Positions 22,102 through 30,476 of a DNA stretch of 34,267 bases are shown here, piece after piece. The position numbers and the translations under genes are program-made. The first letter of the stretch is position 1. Each line of letters opens with the position of its first letter. Source of the stretch: an uncultured Eubacteriales bacterium (GTDB lineage: Bacteria; Bacillota; Clostridia; Oscillospirales; Oscillospiraceae). The notes beneath the pieces were generated by a model, which made no database searches, was not told the DNA's origin, and was given only the letters and a program-made list of their open reading frames with translations. The stretch lies in contig ONPF01000021.1 of assembly GCA_900319635.1 (NCBI GenBank), forward strand, positions 1-34,267, read 5' to 3'.

Positions 22102-24000
22102 TCAGATCTTCTCCAGATCCTTCAGGAACAGGGCTGCCTCCGCGTCGGAGGGGATGAGCCAGCCGGAGCGGGGGGAGACCGTGAAGGCCATCACCGCGGG
22201 ACCGTCCATCAGGCAGCTGCGCTTGAACTGCTGGGAGAAGAGGCGCTTGCACCAGCTGGTGAGCCAGCGCTTCAGCTCCTCGTCGCTAAACTCGTCGCCG
22301 TAGGCGGCCTTGGCCAGCCGGAAGACCTTGGAGGGAGCAAAGCCGTCCTGCAGGATGTGGTAGGTGAAGAAGTCCTGCAGCGCGTAGGAGCCCACCGCGT
22401 CCTCGCTCTTCTGCTCGATGAGATCGTCGTGGATGGGCAGCAGCTCCGGGGTCACGGGGCAGTCCAGCACGTCGTAGAGGGCGGCCTTCAGCACCTTGTC
22501 CTCGGTGGTGGCGGCGATGTGGCTCACGGCGGCGCGCACCTGGGTCTTGGTGAGACCAAGGTTCACATCGTACATGCTGGTGTGGTCGCCGTTGTAGGTG
22601 CACCAGCCGTCGATGAACTCGCTGAGATCCTCGGTGCCCACATCCAGGCCGTTCACCTTGTTGGCGATGTCCATGAGCACCTGGGTGCGCTCCCGCGCCT
22701 GGGCGTTCTCGAAGGCGATGGAGTAGTCGTCATGGGCGTGGCCGATGTCGTCAAAGTGCTGATACACGGCCTTGCCGATGTCGATGACGCGGACCTCACA
22801 GCCCCACTGCTCGGCCACCACGATGGCGTTGGACTTGGTGCGGGAGGAGGTGCCGAAGCAGGGCATGGTGCAGGCGATGACGTTGGTCGAGGGCAGACCC
22901 ATGCGCTTCACAGCCAGAGCCGAGATCATCACGGCAAGCGTGGAGTCCACGCCGCCGGAGATGCCCACCACGCAGTGGGTAAGGCCGGCGTATTCCATGC
23001 GCTTGACGAGGCCCGACACCTGCAGGTCGATCATCCGCTCGCAATAGGCGGGCAGCTCGGCCGGGTTCTCCGGCAGATGGGGGTGCTTGTTGTAGTGCCG
23101 GGTGAGGGCGGTGTCCGCCGGCTCCTCGCCCCAGGCAAAGCTGGTGTAGTCCTCGTCGATCATGTCGAACTCGCCGCTGTCCCGACGGAGGTTCGTCAGA
23201 AGCTCCACGTCGATCTCGCTGAGAGCCAGGCTCTGGCGGGCGGGGCCGTTCTGCTCGTCCTGGGCCAGGATCTCGCCGTTCTCCGCCACCAGGCAGAGGC
23301 CGGTGTAGACCCGGTCGGTGCTGCTCTCCCCCTTGCCGGGGGCGGCCAGCACGAGAGCCGCGTTCAGGTGGCGGGAGCTTGCTTTTGCCAGCAGCTCCGC
23401 CTCGGCGGTGCTGGAGACGGTGGCGGGGAAGGCGGCCATCTGGCAGACGATCTGCGCGCCGGCACGGGCGTGGCGGGTGGTGTCCGTCCAGATGCTCTGG
23501 ATATCGTTCCCCAGATCCACGGCCACGTTCAGCTCCGGCAGCGCGTCACAGTTGAACAGGGCGTCGCTGCAGAGGGGAACGGTGCCGAAGCTGTCCAGCT
23601 CGATCTCATGATAGTCCCCGTCGCCGCTTCCGTTGAAGCTGCAGCTCGCCGTCCGGCGGGGGACGAAGGCGATCAGCTCGCCGTCCCAGAGGACGGCGGC
23701 CACGCTGTAGACCCGGGGGCCGACTGCCAGGGGCAGACCCACGAAGGCCAGCACGTCCGTTCCGGCGGAGGCCTCCACCACCCGAACCAGGGCCTTTTCC
23801 GCTCCGTCCAGGATCACCCGGTGCCGGAAGAGATCCCAGCAGCTGGCGCCGGTGAGGGTCAGCTCGGGAAACACCAGCACCTTGACGCCTTTTTCATCCG
23901 CCTCGCGGATGCAGTCAATGACCCGCTGGGCGTTATAATCGCAGTCGGCCACCTTGATGACAGGGGACGCCGCCGCGACCTTCACAAATCCGTCTTTCAT
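22102..24000 (-). CDS. nadE: NAD synthetase (NadE), two-domain type with degenerate glutaminase site
   Basis: The enzyme makes NAD from deamido-NAD, ATP and ammonia, the last normally released from glutamine by an N-terminal nitrilase-type domain. The 632-residue protein has both domains. The synthetase part (about 320-632) looks intact: SGGVDS (348-353), TMPCFGTSSRTK, ENAQARERTQ, GTEDLSE, GWCTYNGDH. In the glutaminase part the Glu is present (FPEL, E46). The lysine expected in VPK-x-LPNY is Arg115 in a changed context, and the catalytic cysteine expected in EICED-W is Gly164 (VDLGNDIQ). So two of three catalytic residues are lost and the enzyme probably uses free ammonia. AAAGGAA precedes ATG 24000; it is third in the unit after glyQS and the sulfatase, 62 bp from the latter. 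Confidence 0.9.
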   Translation of the reverse strand: MKDGFVKVAAASPVIKVADCDYNAQRVIDCIREADEKGVKVLVFPELTLTGASCWDLFRHRVILDGAEKALVRVVEASAGTDVLAFVGLPLAVGPRVYSVAAVLWDGELIAFVPRRTASCSFNGSGDGDYHEIELDSFGTVPLCSDALFNCDALPELNVAVDLGNDIQSIWTDTTRHARAGAQIVCQMAAFPATVSSTAEAELLAKASSRHLNAALVLAAPGKGESSTDRVYTGLCLVAENGEILAQDEQNGPARQSLALSEIDVELLTNLRRDSGEFDMIDEDYTSFAWGEEPADTALTRHYNKHPHLPENPAELPAYCERMIDLQVSGLVKRMEYAGLTHCVVGISGGVDSTLAVMISALAVKRMGLPSTNVIACTMPCFGTSSRTKSNAIVVAEQWGCEVRVIDIGKAVYQHFDDIGHAHDDYSIAFENAQARERTQVLMDIANKVNGLDVGTEDLSEFIDGWCTYNGDHTSMYDVNLGLTKTQVRAAVSHIAATTEDKVLKAALYDVLDCPVTPELLPIHDDLIEQKSEDAVGSYALQDFFTYHILQDGFAPSKVFRLAKAAYGDEFSDEELKRWLTSWCKRLFSQQFKRSCLMDGPAVMAFTVSPRSGWLIPSDAEAALFLKDLEKI

Positions 24001-24062
24001 CTCTTATATTCCTTTCTGCTCCAACTTTATTCCGTCTTGGGTCTCGGGAAAAACACAGGCCC

Positions 24063-25919
24063 TCAGGGCTCCTCCACGGGACGTGTGTGCATGTAGTACT
24101 GGACGCAGCTGTACTCTCTCAGCAGCGCCTCCCCCGCGGGGCTCAGGCTGTGGCGGAAGACCCCGTCCTCCACATAGGAGCCGTTGTTGTTGATCACCGG
24201 CAGATGCTCCATACAGGCAGCGGTATACTGCAGATAGGAGCTGCCCTGCCAGCCCAGCGCGTCAAAGAGCAGGGCCATCAGATACCCGGGGCTGACCGCG
24301 GGGCCCTCCCCGATAAAATCGCTGCCCAGCAGCGCCTTGGCTGCGTCGTTTGCCCAGATCATGTAAGGGGTGCCGCTGCGGCGCAGGAAATCCTCCCCCG
24401 TGTCCGCGTAGATCACGCCGCACGCGGCGTAGATGTCCTGGCTGCCCAGGGTGGGGGGATGGTCGCCGTAGATCAGCACCACCACCGGCTCCGGCGCGCT
24501 CCGGATCTGCTCCAGCTCCTGCCAGAGCACGTCCTGGGTCTCCGCCATCAGCGCCAGGTAGGCGTTCAGCGCCTCCCGCGTCTCGGGCGAGACGCTGTCA
24601 TCCAGCCAGTAGCGTCCCTGGTAATTGACAGAATCGGCGGTGTAGGGGCCGTGCCCCTGGAGGCTGACGTTGAAGGAGAAGACCTGCTTTCCCTCGGCGA
24701 TGTCCTCCCGGAAAAGGCGGAAGACCTCCGGCAGAAAGATCCCGTCGCAGTTCCATTTGCCGCCAGTCAGGGCGTTATAATGGTCGGCCGCGAAGAAATA
24801 CTCCGCAAAGCCCAGGTACTTGCAGACATTGACCCGGTTATAGAAGTCCGCGCGGTTGGGGTGGCTGCCGGTGGTAAAATAGCCCTGCTCGTCAAAGTAG
24901 CGGACGAAGGAGCTGTGATCCCGGGTAACGTCGGGCATGCTATAGTCCCCGGTGAGGACGCAGCGCTCCGTGCGGATGGTGCCGCCGCCGATGACGCTGG
25001 GCACCATGGTGCCGGAAATGCTCTCGGCCTGGATCCGGTGCAGCAGGTCATAGGTTCCCGGCGCAACGCCGGAAAAGCCTGCGGCCTCCAGATCCGTGAA
25101 GGACTCCAGCTGCAGCACCAGGATGTTCACCCGGCGCTCCCCCGGAATGTCCGCCTCGGGATAGCGCGCCAGCACCGCTGCCGCACGCTCCGGGTCGTAG
25201 CCCTCCGGCGGTCGGGGGCGACTGGTCTCGATGCTGTGCAGAAAGGGGTAGACAAAGCCCGCGGCGATGAAATTCTGCTGCTCGCTGATGTTGCCGATGT
25301 AGGTATTCCGGGCGGAGACCTGCTGGTACAGCTCCCGGTTGGCATAGACGCCGAACCACAGGGGCACGGCGGCCAGCACCGCCAGCGCGCCGACGGCGAG
25401 CCGCTGCCGTTTCCCGGGGCGGAGCCGCGCCAGCAGCCCCAGGGCGGGCGTGCTCAGCAGCACCCAGGCCGCCGCCAGCAGGACGCGCTTGTTGAGCGTC
25501 AGCGGATAGGCGCCCGCCACCTGCAGTCCCGCCAGAACGGAGTCCATGTCCTGAAAGGTGAAGGGCTCGTAGCGGAACTGGATCTTGTAATAGTCTCCCG
25601 CGGAGGCCAGCAGCACGGGCAGCGCGCTCAGCAGGAAGGCCAGCCAATTCCGGCGGCAGAGGCAATAGAACAGGGTCTGCAGCAGCAGGACCGGCAGCCA
25701 GTTCAGCAGCAGGATGACCGGGTGGGTGAAATAGCCGATGAACTCCTCCACCTCGTAGGTGCCGACGGCAAGCGCCAGGCTCAGCACCGTGGTGCCCAGG
25801 GAGCTCAGCAGCAGCGCCGCCAGGTTCCAGGCCGTGAGCAGACCGCGCTGCCAGGGCTGCTCCAGCTCGCCCCCGTGCCTTGCCCGCAAAAGGGCAAGGG
25901 CTTTTGTCTTGGTCTTCAC
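24063..25919 (-). CDS. LTA synthase-family sulfatase/phosphoglycerol transferase
   Basis: A membrane enzyme of the alkaline-phosphatase superfamily that moves phosphoglycerol or phosphoethanolamine-like groups to lipids or glycans outside the membrane. The 618-residue protein has about five to six hydrophobic segments in the first 190 residues and then the extracytoplasmic catalytic domain. Metal and nucleophile positions are visible: E272 (LQLESF), T314 (GGGTIRTE, at the same T-to-E spacing as the LtaS nucleophile Thr), H423 region (SLQGHGPY) and D486/H487 (YGDHPP). The start is GTG 25917-25919, 6 bp after the glyQS stop, with a weak ribosome site, suggesting read-through from glyQS. It could be a LtaS-type or a related modifying enzyme; the substrate is not decided by sequence. 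Confidence 0.85.
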   Translation of the reverse strand: MKTKTKALALLRARHGGELEQPWQRGLLTAWNLAALLLSSLGTTVLSLALAVGTYEVEEFIGYFTHPVILLLNWLPVLLLQTLFYCLCRRNWLAFLLSALPVLLASAGDYYKIQFRYEPFTFQDMDSVLAGLQVAGAYPLTLNKRVLLAAAWVLLSTPALGLLARLRPGKRQRLAVGALAVLAAVPLWFGVYANRELYQQVSARNTYIGNISEQQNFIAAGFVYPFLHSIETSRPRPPEGYDPERAAAVLARYPEADIPGERRVNILVLQLESFTDLEAAGFSGVAPGTYDLLHRIQAESISGTMVPSVIGGGTIRTERCVLTGDYSMPDVTRDHSSFVRYFDEQGYFTTGSHPNRADFYNRVNVCKYLGFAEYFFAADHYNALTGGKWNCDGIFLPEVFRLFREDIAEGKQVFSFNVSLQGHGPYTADSVNYQGRYWLDDSVSPETREALNAYLALMAETQDVLWQELEQIRSAPEPVVVLIYGDHPPTLGSQDIYAACGVIYADTGEDFLRRSGTPYMIWANDAAKALLGSDFIGEGPAVSPGYLMALLFDALGWQGSSYLQYTAACMEHLPVINNNGSYVEDGVFRHSLSPAGEALLREYSCVQYYMHTRPVEEP

Positions 25920-25925
25920 GCCTGT

Positions 25926-27259
25926 TTAGAAGCGGACGCGGGCCTCGATATAGTCCTTGACTTCCGCGATGGGGATGCGCACCTGCTCCATGCTGTCCCG
26001 CTCCCGGATGGTGACGCAGCCGTCATTCTCGGAATCGAAGTCGTAAGTCACGCAGAAGGGGGTGCCAACCTCGTCGGCCCGGCGGTAGCGCTTGCCGATG
26101 GAGCCGGTCTCGTCGTACTCCACCATGAAGGACTTGGACAGCTCGTCCCGGATCTCCATGGTCTTCTCGCCCAGCTTCTTGGAGAGGGGCAGGATCGCGG
26201 CCTTGATGGGGGCCATGGCGGGGTTCAGGTGCAGCACCACGCGCACATCGTTCTTCTCCGCGTCCACGACCTCCTCGTCGTAGGCCTGGCAGAGCAGGGC
26301 CAGCACCGTGCGGTCCAGGCCGTAGGTGCTCTCCACGATGTAGGGCACGTAGCGCTCGTTGGTAAAGGGGTCGATATACTCCAGCTTCTGGCCGCTGTAC
26401 TCCTGGTGACGGCTCAGGTCGAAGTCGGTGCGGTCGTGGGTGCCGTTGATCTCGCCCCAGCCCAGGGACGGGAAGAGGAACTCGATGTCGCAGGCGGCCT
26501 TGGCGTAGTGGGCCAGCTTCTCATGGTCGTGGAAGCGGAGATTCTCCTCCGGCAGACCCAGATCCATGAAGAACTTCTTGCCGAATTCCTTGAAGTAGGC
26601 GTAGAAATCAAGATCCTCGCCGGGCTTGCAGAAGGTCTGGAACTCCATCTGCTCGAACTCGATGGTGTCTGGCCGATGGAGAAGGGCAGCTTTGTGCGCA
26701 TGGAGCGCAGCACGTTGGGGTAGTTCACATACTCGCCCTGGGCGTTCTCCGGGCGGAGATAGATGACGGACTTGGCGTCGTTGGTGACGCCCCGGTAGGT
26801 CTGGAACATCAGGTTGAATTCCCGGATGTCGGTGAAGTTGTGCTTGCCGCAGTTGGGGCAGGGGATGTGGTGATCCTTGATGTACTGGAACATCTGCTCC
26901 TTGGTCATGCCGTCGGCATGGGCCTCGGGATCAAAGTCGTCGATCAGATTGTCGGCGCGGAAGCGCATCTTGCACTCCTTGCAGTCCAGCAGCGGATCGG
27001 AAAAGCTCTGCACATGGCCGCTGGCCTCCCAGACCCGGGGGTTCATCAGAATGTCGGCGTCCACCTCATAGCTGTTGCGGCGCTCCTGGATGAAGCGCTT
27101 GCGCCAGGCGTCCTTCACATTGTTCTTGAGCCGGGTGCCCAGAGGGCCGTAGTCCCAGGTGTTGGCAAGGCCGCCGTAGATCTCCGAGCCGGCGAATATG
27201 AAGCCGCGGTTTTTGCACAGGGCGATGATCTTGTCCATGGTTTTTTCGGTGTTGTTCAT
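25926..27259 (-). pseudogene. glyQS: Glycyl-tRNA synthetase (dimeric GlyQS type), disrupted by deletion and frameshift
   Basis: A class II aminoacyl-tRNA synthetase charging tRNA-Gly. The N-terminal part (27259 to about 26669) reads normally: motif-1 region, the CKEC (113-116) and CPNCG (149-153) zinc pairs, and RPENAQGEY. After KLPFSIGQ the frame is lost. The second part resumes in another frame at about 26666 with TIEFEQMEFQTFCKPGED and runs to 25926 with GIRS-type conserved blocks (WGEINGTHDRTDFDLSRH, PYIVESTYGLDRT). The usual IGKSFRNEITPGNF-FR block between them is missing: about 49 nt are deleted at 26667/26668. That block is class II motif 2, whose Arg contacts ATP, so this allele cannot encode an active enzyme as written. 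Total length without the deletion would be about 461 residues, normal for the family. Confidence 0.85.
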
Positions 27260-27335
27260 GTTTTTCTTCCTTTCCTGCGGCTGGCTGCCGCAGAGATCAA
27301 GTTATTGTATGAAGGCAGCGCTTTCACAAAAAAAT

Positions 27336-27364
27336 AGTATAGCACATTCTCCCCCCGGCAGCAA
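27336..27364 (-). promoter_or_regulatory. Sigma-A promoter for glyQS operon
   Basis: Minus strand: TTGCTG (27359-27364), 17-bp spacer, TATACT (27336-27341). The leader is only about 70 nt. It holds one small hairpin (CTGCGGC/GCCGCAG near 27274-27292) next to the ribosome site, and lacks T-box landmarks. Confidence 0.65.
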
Positions 27365-27466
27365 GAAAAAATGCGCAGCAGAGCGGCTTTTCCGCAGTCC
27401 CGCCACAAAATCCTTAATCTTTCTGAATTTCCGAAAAATTTCTCTTCCATCCCGGGTCGAATGGTG

Positions 27467-27472
27467 TATAAT
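27467..27472 (+). promoter_or_regulatory. Perfect -10 box upstream of the polysaccharide deacetylase
   Basis: TATAAT at 27467-27472, 33 bp before ATG 27506. The -35 at proper spacing is poor (CTTCCA), so an activator or a weak promoter is possible. No other feature was seen in the 27365-27505 part of the divergent region. Confidence 0.5.
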
Positions 27473-27505
27473 AAGGTTACATAACTATTTATTCGAGGCG
27501 GCAAG

Positions 27506-28960
27506 ATGGCAGCTCAAAAGAAACAGAAAAAAAGCTCCGGCAGAGGGTGGAAGCTCACCCTGCTGCTGTTCTTCGTTGTGATCATCGGCGCGGGGGCGGC
27601 GCTTTTTACCCTGGACGGGCGGCATGTGCAGTTTCGCCTGGTGGGAAGCTCGGAGATCACCGTGCCCTATGGCGTAGAATACGTGGATCCCGGCCGCAGC
27701 GCCGTCACCACCGGGCGGCTCTTCGGCCCCGGCGTGCGGGAGCTGCCGGTGGAGACCCAGGGCACCGTGGACACCAACACCATCGGCACCTATATCCTCA
27801 CCTATTCCACCGAGTTTCTGTCCACCACCTACACCGCACGGCGGGTGGTCCATGTGGCGGATCTGACGCCGCCCACCATCACCCTCCAGACCGTGGACGG
27901 CTATGAGCCCAGCTGGTTCACCGGCTACGAGGAGGAGGGCTTCCTGGCCTGGGACGATATAGACGGAGACGTGACCGCCCTGGTGCAGCGGGAGGATCTG
28001 GGCGACCGGATCGAGTACCGGGTCACGGACAAGGCCGGCAACGAGGGTCTGGCCGTGCGGGAGCTTTCGGCTGTCGCGCCGCCGGAGATCAAGCTCAACG
28101 GCGGGGAGAACATGACCATCAGCGCCCGCATCGAGTTTGAGGATCCGGGCTTCACCGCCGTGGACGGCAGCGGGAACGATCTCTCCGAGTATGTGCAGGT
28201 GGAGGGCAAGGTGACGCCTTACCGGGCGGGCACCTACGAGCTGGTCTACAGCATTTCCAACGATTCGGGCGACACGGTGAGCGTGACGCGGACGGTGGAG
28301 GTGGAGCCGGTGGAGATCCCCGCCACGGTGCCGCCAGACGAGAAGACCATCTATCTGACCTTTGACGACGGCCCCGGCCCCTACACCGAGCATCTGCTGG
28401 ACATTCTGGCCGAATATGACGTGAAGGCGACCTTCTTTGTCACCTGCCTGAATCCGGAGTATGAGGATATGATCGGCCGGGCCTATCGGGAGGGGCACAC
28501 CATCGCCGTCCACTCCGCCAGCCACAACTACTATCTGATCTACGCCAGCGAGCAGAACTTCATGAACGACTTCAACGAAACCGAGGAGATGATTTTCCGG
28601 CAGACCGGGGAATACACCCGCCTGTTCCGCTTCCCCGGCGGCAGCTCCAACACCGTCAGCAACTTTAACCCCGGTATCATGTCCCGCCTCTCCTCCACCA
28701 TGAACGACATGGGCTACCAGTACTTTGACTGGCATGTGGACAGCGGCGACGCCGGCGGCACCAACACCACCCCGGGGGTGGTGGCCAACGTCACCTCCGG
28801 CTGCGCGGAGCGGCGCACCTCCATCGTGCTGCAGCACGACGTGAAGGACTACAGCGTGAACGCCGTGGAGCAGATCATCACCTGGGGGCTCCGCAACGGC
28901 TACACCTTCCGGGCGCTGGAGCTGGACAGCCCCACGGCCCACCACCGGATCGCGAATTAG
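27506..28960 (+). CDS. Polysaccharide deacetylase with Ig-like domains, membrane-anchored
   Basis: A NodB/carbohydrate-esterase-4 enzyme that removes acetyl groups from peptidoglycan or other surface glycans. The 484-residue protein has a basic N terminus, one TM anchor (about 16-36) and two bacterial Ig-like or DUF5011-type repeats (about 45-117 and 120-265, with DKAGNEG and YRAGTYELVYSI). A NodB domain follows from about 280: TFDDGPG (285-291; D287 catalytic base, D288 metal), HSASH (336-340; metal histidines), RFPGGSSN and the closing IVLQHD motif. All catalytic motifs are present. It starts after a weak GAGGCGG site. It is a single gene, divergent from glyQS and with its own terminator. 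Confidence 0.92.
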   Translation: MAAQKKQKKSSGRGWKLTLLLFFVVIIGAGAALFTLDGRHVQFRLVGSSEITVPYGVEYVDPGRSAVTTGRLFGPGVRELPVETQGTVDTNTIGTYILTYSTEFLSTTYTARRVVHVADLTPPTITLQTVDGYEPSWFTGYEEEGFLAWDDIDGDVTALVQREDLGDRIEYRVTDKAGNEGLAVRELSAVAPPEIKLNGGENMTISARIEFEDPGFTAVDGSGNDLSEYVQVEGKVTPYRAGTYELVYSISNDSGDTVSVTRTVEVEPVEIPATVPPDEKTIYLTFDDGPGPYTEHLLDILAEYDVKATFFVTCLNPEYEDMIGRAYREGHTIAVHSASHNYYLIYASEQNFMNDFNETEEMIFRQTGEYTRLFRFPGGSSNTVSNFNPGIMSRLSSTMNDMGYQYFDWHVDSGDAGGTNTTPGVVANVTSGCAERRTSIVLQHDVKDYSVNAVEQIITWGLRNGYTFRALELDSPTAHHRIAN

Positions 28961-29025
28961 TGCGTAGTGCTTAGTGCGTAGTGCGCAGCGCTTTTCACTT
29001 CCCTCGTCCCCTAAGTACTAAGCAC
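28958..29025. repeat. Short direct and inverted repeats (TAGTGCGTAGTGC)
   Basis: Two adjacent 14-bp copies (28958-28971 and 28972-28985, one difference) start at the deacetylase stop codon. A 9-bp stretch GTGCTTAGT (28967-28975) has its inverse ACTAAGCAC at 29017-29025. This is an extragenic repeat with no visible gene. Confidence 0.7.
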
Positions 29026-29072
29026 GAATTCCTAACTGCTGTAGTGGTGCTTCGTGCTTGGAAAAGCGCAAG

Positions 29073-29116
29073 AATGCCCCTCCCGCAAATTGCGGGAGGG
29101 GCATTTTGTGTTTTTT
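29073..29116. terminator. Terminator between convergent genes
   Basis: Inverted repeat with arms AATGCCCCTCCCGCAA (29073-29088) and its complement (29090-29105), then TTGTGTTTTTT on the plus strand. It serves the deacetylase and lies at the end of ricT. Confidence 0.85.
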
Positions 29117-30476
29117 ATTCGGCGGTACCTTTGCCCTCGCCGTCGGGCTTGCCCTTGCCCCGGGGACGGCGCCGGCGATTGCCGCCGCGATGCCCTTCCC
29201 TGGCGGGCTCGCCTTCCCCCTTCGGCGCCTTCTCGGCCCTGGGGGGCTTCTCCTCCCTGGGCGCCGGGGGCTTGGCGGCCTTGTCCTCGGCCTTCACGGC
29301 CTTCACATGGCTGTGCCGCCGGCCGAAGCTCTTCTTGTGCTCCTCCTGGGGCTTCTGCTCGGGCTCGGGGCTCTCCGTCTTCTTCCGGACGGGCTTGGGC
29401 TGCTTCTGCTTCTTCTCCCCGGCGGGCTTGGCCGGGCTCTCCTCCCGGACGGGCGCGGCGCTCTCGCCCTTGCCCTTGCCCCGGCCGCCTCTGCGGCGGC
29501 GGCTCCGGCGGTTCTCCTCCTGGGGCTCCTGGACAGGCACCGTCTCCGGCACCGGCTCCGGCACCACCGGGATCGCCCAGACATCCTCCGGCGCTTCCGC
29601 TGCCTCCGTCTCCTCCGGCACATAGTTCAGCACATGGGGCGGCTCTTCTCCGTCCCGGGGCCGTCCTCCGGGGACGGCAGCCAGCTCGTTGGCCTTGTAG
29701 AGATGCAGGGTGTCGTCCTTATCCGCATCCAGCTTGACCTTCACGGTCTGGCGCAGGAGATTGACCTGGGCGGCGGTACCGTAGCCGTCGATGGTCTCCA
29801 CAAAGGCGCCCTGCTTGGGCACCTTCTTGATCAGATCCTCATAGGCCTCCTGCTCATAGCGCAGGCAGCACATGAGCCGCCCGCAGCTGCCGGAGATCTT
29901 GGTGGGGTTCAGGGACAGGGACTGGATCTTGGCCATCTTGGTGCTGACCGGCTGGAAATCCTCCAGAAACTGGCTGCAGCAGTAGGGGCGGCCGCAGATG
30001 CCGATGCCGCCGATCATCTTGGCCTCGTCCCGGACGCCGATCTGCCGAAGCTCGATGCGGTTGCGGAAGATGCCGGCCAGATCCTTCACCAGCTCCCGGA
30101 AGTCCACCCGCCCGTCGGCGGTGAAGAAGAACAGGGTCTTGTTCCCCTCGAAATTGCACTCCACGTCCACCAGTTTCATCTCCAGGCCGTGCTCGGCGAT
30201 CTTCTGCTGGCAAATCTGGAAGGCCTCCTTCTCCCGCTTCTTGTTGAGCTCCGCGATCCGAAGATCGTCGGCGGTGGCGATCCGCGCCACGGGGCGCAGG
30301 GGCTGCACCACAGCGGTATCCTCCACAGTGTGGTTGCCGTGGCTGCACTCGGCGATCTCCAGACCCTTGGCGGTCTCCACGATCACCCGGTCGCCGGTTT
30401 TGATATTCAGGCCGTTGGGGGCGAAGGTATAGCTCTTGCCCCGGTTTTTAAAACGAATACTGACTACTTCGATCAA
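29115..30476 (-). CDS. ricT: RicT/YaaT (PSP1 family), with long basic C-terminal tail
   Basis: In B. subtilis RicT (YaaT) forms the Ric (RicA-F-T) complex, which carries [4Fe-4S] clusters and affects RNase Y processing, sporulation and biofilm formation. Residues 1-270 match the family, including the cysteine-rich motifs CGRPYCC (C161, C166, C167) and SCGRLMCC (C198, C203, C204). From about 270 to 453 there is a low-complexity Lys/Arg/Glu/Pro tail (RRSRRRRGGRGKGKG, RGGNRRRRPRGKGKP) that the 275-residue B. subtilis protein lacks and that looks RNA-binding by composition. Its ATG overlaps the holB stop (ATGA), reproducing the conserved holB-yaaT order. Confidence 0.9.
   Translation of the reverse strand: MIEVVSIRFKNRGKSYTFAPNGLNIKTGDRVIVETAKGLEIAECSHGNHTVEDTAVVQPLRPVARIATADDLRIAELNKKREKEAFQICQQKIAEHGLEMKLVDVECNFEGNKTLFFFTADGRVDFRELVKDLAGIFRNRIELRQIGVRDEAKMIGGIGICGRPYCCSQFLEDFQPVSTKMAKIQSLSLNPTKISGSCGRLMCCLRYEQEAYEDLIKKVPKQGAFVETIDGYGTAAQVNLLRQTVKVKLDADKDDTLHLYKANELAAVPGGRPRDGEEPPHVLNYVPEETEAAEAPEDVWAIPVVPEPVPETVPVQEPQEENRRSRRRRGGRGKGKGESAAPVREESPAKPAGEKKQKQPKPVRKKTESPEPEQKPQEEHKKSFGRRHSHVKAVKAEDKAAKPPAPREEKPPRAEKAPKGEGEPAREGHRGGNRRRRPRGKGKPDGEGKGTAE

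Noticed and set aside
26640-26700. Programmed frameshift in glyQS
   Set aside because: About 49 nt of the conserved coding block are missing, so a shift in frame would not restore motif 2; no slippery site or stimulatory structure stands out.
27260-27340. Glycine-tRNA T-box riboswitch ahead of glyQS
   Set aside because: The leader is only about 70 nt and lacks the AGGGTGGNACCGCG element and a terminator/antiterminator pair.
28958-29060. CRISPR array
   Set aside because: The repeats are 14 bp, directly adjacent and without unique spacers.
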